Shown here in pieces: positions 5,282-8,531 of a DNA stretch of 8,531 nucleotides. The stretch is from contig JAHFQG010000008.1 in NCBI GenBank assembly GCA_023266415.1, forward strand, positions 10,981-19,511. Reading direction: 5' to 3'. Position numbers and translations under genes: made by a program. Origin of the DNA: Francisellaceae bacterium (GTDB taxonomy: Bacteria > Pseudomonadota > Gammaproteobacteria > Berkiellales > Berkiellaceae). How positions within the stretch are numbered: position 1 is the stretch's first letter; the number at the start of each line of letters is the position of its first letter. Below the pieces are notes generated by a model. The model saw nothing but the letters and a program-made list of their open reading frames with translations. It searched no databases and was not told the origin of the DNA.

Positions 5282-5896
5282 ATGCCCCTAACACCACCTG
5301 ATAAAAAAGGGGCACAAGAATTGGCCTTACAAGGGATTGGTTTTGCGCTGACCCGTCGGTTTCAGCTTGACCCAAGCAAAAAAGAGTACTTTTCTTCTGT
5401 AAACGCTGTTTTAAAGATTGACACTTATTTAAACCATATGTCCGTTGTTGAACACCCTAATCGACCAAACGAACCTGTTATTCGATTTCATTTTGATAAC
5501 CAACAAAATGACGCCGCACAGAAAATGTCTGGAATTATTAAATATACAGATGGACAGCCATCGAATGTTCGCCCGGACAAAGAAGGAGGTTTTAACGTAT
5601 TTGTTGGTATTTCTACAAATCAAGACACGAACAACCTAATGCCATTTTTAAAAGATTTTCTAAAATATCCTGACGATAGTGCCACAGAATTTCTGAAAAC
5701 CATAGGGTTTAATGATGCACATATCAAAAAAATGGAAAACCAATATGAGGCTTCCAAACCATCCCCATTGCCATCAAACCCAGCCGTATTGGCTGCCTTT
5801 AAAAAACATGAAGAAGAAGCTTTAAAAACGTTTGATATTAATTATATGAATGAAAAAGTCGAAAAATCGGGTCTTTTTAAAAAAACACCAAAATAA
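5282..5896 (+). CDS. Hypothetical protein, effector-cluster neighbour
   Basis: I do not recognise this 204-residue protein. It looks soluble and globular over residues 1-150, with alternating hydrophobic segments (such as NAVLKIDTYLNHMSVV and EPVIRFHF) suggesting an alpha/beta fold. A charged C-terminal part follows, with HEEEALKTF and a lysine-rich end (SGLFKKTPK). There is no signal peptide, membrane span or familiar catalytic motif. The start is supported by GGAG six bases upstream. It has its own promoter and a terminator right after the stop, so it is probably monocistronic. Its AT-rich sequence and its position beside two effector-like genes suggest membership of the same accessory cluster; it could be a third secreted protein or a chaperone. 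Both are guesses from context only. Confidence 0.75.
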   Translation: MPLTPPDKKGAQELALQGIGFALTRRFQLDPSKKEYFSSVNAVLKIDTYLNHMSVVEHPNRPNEPVIRFHFDNQQNDAAQKMSGIIKYTDGQPSNVRPDKEGGFNVFVGISTNQDTNNLMPFLKDFLKYPDDSATEFLKTIGFNDAHIKKMENQYEASKPSPLPSNPAVLAAFKKHEEEALKTFDINYMNEKVEKSGLFKKTPK

Positions 5897-5926
5897 AAAC
5901 ATACCTCGCCCCTACGGTATTTTTTT
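5895..5926 (+). terminator. Rho-independent terminator after the 5282 gene
   Basis: A five-base-pair core ATACC/GGTAT (5901-5905 with 5916-5920) encloses a 10-base loop and is extended by the upstream A-run pairing with the seven-T tract that begins at 5920. The stem is low in GC but its position just after the stop is right. Confidence 0.6.
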
Positions 5927-5927
5927 G

Positions 5928-5936
5928 ATTCATTAT
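5928..5936. repeat. Target site duplication, left copy
   Basis: ATTCATTAT directly abuts the left terminal inverted repeat and is repeated exactly at 6180-6188 beyond the right one. Nine bases is the duplication length typical of IS903-group elements. Confidence 0.85.
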
Positions 5937-5961
5937 GGCCTTGTTGCATGAATCAGGCATT

Positions 5962-5994
5962 CTGGATGTCATGCCAGTGAAAACTGGCATCCAG
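5962..5994. repeat. Bulged hairpin with GAAA tetraloop inside the MITE
   Basis: CTGGAT (5962-5967) and GCCAGT (5973-5978) pair with ACTGGC (5983-5988) and ATCCAG (5989-5994), giving a 12-bp stem with a 5-base bulge and a GAAA loop. As RNA this would be a GNRA tetraloop. Confidence 0.65.
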
Positions 5995-6019
5995 TTGCCC
6001 GTAGTATATATTTTGTTAA

Positions 6020-6148
6020 GTCATCCCAAGCGTAGCCCGTCATCCCAAGCGTAGTCCGTCATCCCGAGCGTAGCGAGGGATCTCCTAAGAGTGGCATAGT
6101 AGGGAGATCCCTCGCTACGCTCGGGATGACGGGCTACGTCGGGATGAC
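6020..6148. repeat. Five 19-bp units forming a long palindrome
   Basis: Three direct copies of a GTCATCCC[A/G]AGCGTAG-type unit (6020-6038, 6039-6057, 6058-6076) run without spacers, and two inverted copies follow (6112-6130, 6131-6148, the last one base shorter). The core is a perfect 30-bp inverted repeat, 6056-6085 with 6103-6132, around a 17-base loop. Such units are typical dispersed repeats of intracellular bacteria. Confidence 0.85.
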
Positions 6149-6179
6149 GTGGAAACATGGCCATTCATGCAACAAGGCC

Positions 6180-6188
6180 ATTCATTAT
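6180..6188. repeat. Target site duplication, right copy
   Basis: ATTCATTAT, identical to 5928-5936, immediately follows the right inverted repeat of the MITE. It ends 23 bp from the 3' end of the tRNA-Asn gene. Confidence 0.85.
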
Positions 6189-6211
6189 TATTTTTCTAAA
6201 GACTACAAAAA

Positions 6212-6287
<76 letters not shown>

Positions 6288-6323
6288 ATATAAGGTCTTT
6301 CTACACAAAACCAAGAACGTCAT

Positions 6324-6352
6324 ATACTAAGCATATCATCCGTAGATGTCAA
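6324..6352 (-). promoter_or_regulatory. Promoter of tRNA-Asn, overlapping the aminotransferase stop
   Basis: On the minus strand a perfect TTGACA (6347-6352) is spaced 17 bp from TAGTAT (6324-6329). The predicted start, near 6317, is about 30 bases before the mature tRNA. The TGA stop of the aminotransferase gene (6349-6351) lies within the -35 box. Confidence 0.7.
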
Positions 6353-7542
6353 GCCAGCAGTGCGCCCACCGCATGGCTGAATCGCCGCACCGCCTCTTCT
6401 AACACACTTCGATGCACCGAAAAAGAAAGCCGCAAATGCCCCGGCGAACCAAAGGCTACACCAGGCACAAACGCTACACCCGCTTTGGCAATTAAATATT
6501 CGGCTAACTGACTGTCAGTCTGCAGCCCTAAACGGTGAATAACCCCTTCCACATTCGGAAACACATAAAATGTCCCATCTCCTTTTAAACAATGTACCCC
6601 CGGAATGGCATTCAATGCATGAACTAAATAATCATGCCGCTCTTGAAACAAATGGCACATATCTTCAACACAGGTTTGAGGCCCCTGTAAAGCCGCCACC
6701 GCCGCCTTCTGCGCAATAGAATTCGGATTAGACGTACTCTGCCCTTGAATATTTTCCATGGCCTTCAGAAGCGGCTCCGGCCCCGCCGCATACCCAATGC
6801 GCCAGCCCGTCATCGCATACGCCTTCGATACCCCATTTAAGACCACAGCCCGTGAATATAACTCAGGACATAAAGTCACAATATTGGCAAAAGGCTCGTT
6901 CATCCACCATAAATGCTCATACATATCATCCGTGGCCACCAATACCTGTGGATGACGCAATAACACAGCCCCCAAGGCTTTTAATTCTGCTTGGGTATAC
7001 GCAACCCCCGAGGGATTAGAAGGACTGTTTATCACAAACAACCGTGTTTGAGAAGTAATGGCCGCTTCCAGTTGTTCAGGGGTGATTTTAAACCGATTTT
7101 TAATAGAAGTTGGTATAATAACTGGATTCCCACCCGCTAATAACACTATATCTGGATACGATACCCAATACGGTGCGGGAATAATCACCTCATCCCCATC
7201 GTTTAATAAGGCTTGAGCTAAATTGAAAAAGCTCTGTTTTCCTCCGCTCGATACCAATATCTGACTGTGCGTATAAGTCAGCCGGTTATCGCGCTGAAAT
7301 TTCATACGAATGGCTTCTTTTAATTCTGAAATACCCCCCACCGCTGTGTATTTGGTAAATCCAGCCTCAATGGCCGCAATGGCCGCTTGCTTAATATGCA
7401 GGGGAGTGTCTAAATCCGGCTCTCCCGCGCCCAGCCCAATAATATCCTGTCCTTCCGCTTGTAATTTGGCCGCCCGGGCTGAAACTGCGAGCGTTGGAGA
7501 GGGTTTAATACGCTGTACCCGAGAAGATAGCTGGATTTCCAA
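6349..7542 (-). CDS. Aspartate aminotransferase-like, PLP-dependent class I aminotransferase
   Basis: A full-length 397-residue fold type I aminotransferase of the class Ib aspartate/prephenate type. It would transfer amino groups between aspartate (or a related acid) and 2-oxoglutarate in the cytosol. Visible landmarks are [12 protein letters not shown] near the N-terminus, PAPYW (122-126), SPSNPSG with Asn176, Asp205 for the PLP ring nitrogen, [13 protein letters not shown] with Schiff-base Lys240 and phosphate-binding Arg248, and Arg371 in LRLSFS for the substrate carboxylate. Translation starts at TTG: AAGGGG lies seven bases upstream, the product begins MEIQLSSRV as in relatives, and no other start codon fits. 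It diverges from uvrB, and its 3' end carries the tRNA-Asn promoter. Amino-donor specificity cannot be settled by eye. Confidence 0.93.
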   Translation of the reverse strand: MEIQLSSRVQRIKPSPTLAVSARAAKLQAEGQDIIGLGAGEPDLDTPLHIKQAAIAAIEAGFTKYTAVGGISELKEAIRMKFQRDNRLTYTHSQILVSSGGKQSFFNLAQALLNDGDEVIIPAPYWVSYPDIVLLAGGNPVIIPTSIKNRFKITPEQLEAAITSQTRLFVINSPSNPSGVAYTQAELKALGAVLLRHPQVLVATDDMYEHLWWMNEPFANIVTLCPELYSRAVVLNGVSKAYAMTGWRIGYAAGPEPLLKAMENIQGQSTSNPNSIAQKAAVAALQGPQTCVEDMCHLFQERHDYLVHALNAIPGVHCLKGDGTFYVFPNVEGVIHRLGLQTDSQLAEYLIAKAGVAFVPGVAFGSPGHLRLSFSVHRSVLEEAVRRFSHAVGALLA

Positions 7543-7571
7543 GATAGAACCCCTTAAGATGAAAAACTCCC

Positions 7572-7599
7572 ATTATGCCATAGGCATGACCACCAACAA
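7572..7599 (-). promoter_or_regulatory. Probable promoter for the aminotransferase gene
   Basis: On the minus strand CATAAT (7572-7577), preceded by TGG as an extended -10, lies 16 bp from a weak TTGTTG (7594-7599). A start near 7565 would give a leader of about 23 bases carrying the AAGGGG ribosome site. It lies between the two divergent genes only if uvrB starts at 7601. Confidence 0.45.
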
Positions 7600-7600
7600 A

Positions 7601-8531
7601 ATGACCCATACCCCCTTTCAGCTCATTTCCGACTATGCCCCCGCGGGCGATCAACCCAAAGCCATCCAACAGGTGATAAAAGGCTTTCAACAGGGGATGA
7701 TGCACCAAACCCTATTGGGGGTGACCGGCTCTGGTAAGACGTTTGCCATGGCTCATGTCATCGAAACCTTACAACGTCCTGCTCTGATTATGGCTCCCAA
7801 TAAAACCCTCGCGGCCCAACTGTATGGCGAAATGAAAACCTATTTCCCCCACAATGCAGTAGAATATTTTGTCTCATATTACGATTATTATCAGCCAGAA
7901 GCCTATGTGCCAGCATCCGATACGTATATTGAAAAAGACGCCAGCATCAACGAGCATATTGAACAAATGCGGCTTTCTGCCACCAAAGCACTCTTGGAGC
8001 GCTCAGATGTCATTATCGTGGCCACCGTGTCAGCTATTTATGGTTTGGGTGATCCCAATGCTCTACTTTCCATGGTATTGCATTTGGCACAAGGCGATAA
8101 GGTGGATCAACGCGACTTATTAAGAAAGTTAGTTGAATTACAATACAGCCGCAACGATATAGACTTCAGTCGTGCCACCTACCGCGTACGGGGTGATGTC
8201 ATTGATATTTTTCCGGCCGATTCTGACCAAGATGCCATACGTGTTGATCTCTGGGACAATAAAATTGACAAAATTCAGCGGTTCGATCCCTTAACAGGGG
8301 AAGTGAAAGGCAACTTGCCACGTGCCACCATCTACCCCAAAAGTCACTATGTCACGCCTCGTCAAACGGTGTTGACGGCCGTCGAGCATATTAAAGTGGA
8401 ACTGAAAGGTCGCCTACAAGAATTTGATGAACAACACAAATTACTCGAATACCAACGTCTTAAAGAGCGTACTCAGCTGGATATTGAAATGATGCTGGAG
8501 CTGGGGTTTTGTACAGGCATTGAAAACTATT
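7601..8531 (+). CDS. uvrB: UvrABC system protein B, N-terminal part (cut by window end)
   Basis: The frame runs open to the right edge, giving 310 of the roughly 670 residues usual for UvrB, the damage-verifying helicase-like subunit of nucleotide excision repair. [14 protein letters not shown] (residues 6-19) is the family N-terminus, GVTGSGKT (40-47) is Walker [12 protein letters not shown] (65-75) is motif Ia, and [20 protein letters not shown] (93-112) is the aromatic beta-hairpin that clamps DNA. Domain 2 (about 155-250), which contacts UvrA, follows intact. Start choice is uncertain: ATG 7559 and ATG 7586 are in frame upstream, and none has a clear Shine-Dalgarno. I prefer 7601 because it gives the usual short N-terminus. 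No LexA-type box is visible upstream. Confidence 0.95.
   Translation, partial: MTHTPFQLISDYAPAGDQPKAIQQVIKGFQQGMMHQTLLGVTGSGKTFAMAHVIETLQRPALIMAPNKTLAAQLYGEMKTYFPHNAVEYFVSYYDYYQPEAYVPASDTYIEKDASINEHIEQMRLSATKALLERSDVIIVATVSAIYGLGDPNALLSMVLHLAQGDKVDQRDLLRKLVELQYSRNDIDFSRATYRVRGDVIDIFPADSDQDAIRVDLWDNKIDKIQRFDPLTGEVKGNLPRATIYPKSHYVTPRQTVLTAVEHIKVELKGRLQEFDEQHKLLEYQRLKERTQLDIEMMLELGFCTGIENY

Larger units (their letters stand above)
5937..6179. mobile_element. 243-bp MITE with 17-bp terminal inverted repeats, IS5/IS903-like ends
   Basis: Perfect 17-bp inverted repeats GGCCTTGTTGCATGAAT (5937-5953) and its complement (6163-6179) bound the element, and identical 9-bp direct repeats flank it, so it inserted as a unit. 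It has no open frame for a transposase and must be mobilised in trans. The ends resemble the IS903 inverted repeat (GGCTTTGTTGAATAAATC, from memory; 15 of 18 match the left end), and the 9-bp duplication agrees. Inside are a bulged hairpin with a GAAA loop (5962-5994) and a large palindrome made from 19-bp units (6020-6148). It sits between the 5282 gene terminator and the 3' end of tRNA-Asn. Exact flanking repeats suggest a fairly recent insertion. Confidence 0.85.

Noticed and set aside
6020..6076. CRISPR array
   Set aside because: The 19-bp direct repeats abut without spacers, continue into inverted copies, and lie inside a bounded MITE; no cas gene is present.
7490..7600. LexA (SOS) box upstream of uvrB
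   Set aside because: CTGT at 7512 is not followed by ACAG at the right distance; no other candidate was seen.

Overview
The window appears to come from a host-associated or intracellular gammaproteobacterium, most plausibly of the Legionellales (Legionella/Coxiella-like). That assignment is inference. It rests on the feel of the housekeeping proteins, a type I aminotransferase divergent from uvrB, dispersed palindromic repeats of the 'cgtcatcccgagcgtagcgag' kind, and effector-like genes full of eukaryotic signalling motifs. No search was run.

Layout. Positions 1-1022 hold the 3' end of a RimK-like ATP-grasp ligase gene and, two bases later, a complete class II glutamine amidotransferase, evidently an operon. 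A 192-bp gap follows with a hairpin and G-runs that could form a quadruplex. Positions 1215-3737 encode an 840-residue coiled-coil protein with tyrosine and proline motifs. Peptide deformylase (3838-4377) follows, with its own promoter so close to the ATG that its mRNA is probably leaderless. Next are a 255-residue protein (4438-5205) built from a short coil, a tyrosine-rich segment and a proline-rich tail, and an unrecognised 204-residue protein (5282-5896) with its own promoter and terminator. Positions 5937-6179 are a 243-bp non-autonomous mobile element (MITE) with 17-bp terminal inverted repeats and a perfect 9-bp target duplication. Then come tRNA-Asn (minus strand), a type I aminotransferase (minus strand) and the 5' part of uvrB (plus strand, cut by the window end).

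Most interesting are the two coiled-coil/tyrosine/proline proteins flanking deformylase. The 255-residue one has four YxxP tyrosines, four more Y-x-x-[V/S] tyrosines, and a PPPVPPR peptide almost identical to the Grb2-SH3 ligand of human SOS1. The 840-residue one has AEYINTSV, close to the EGFR Tyr1068 Grb2-SH2 docking site, three Y-x-[E/D]-I motifs of Src-SH2 type, a tyrosine cluster and PPPLPSR. Together they look like secreted host-signalling scaffolds that could act on Grb2/Crk/Src-type adaptors. This is inferred from short motifs; secretion and phosphorylation are untested.

The only stretch over 300 bases without a protein gene is 5897-6348, filled by a terminator, the mobile element, tRNA-Asn and its promoter.
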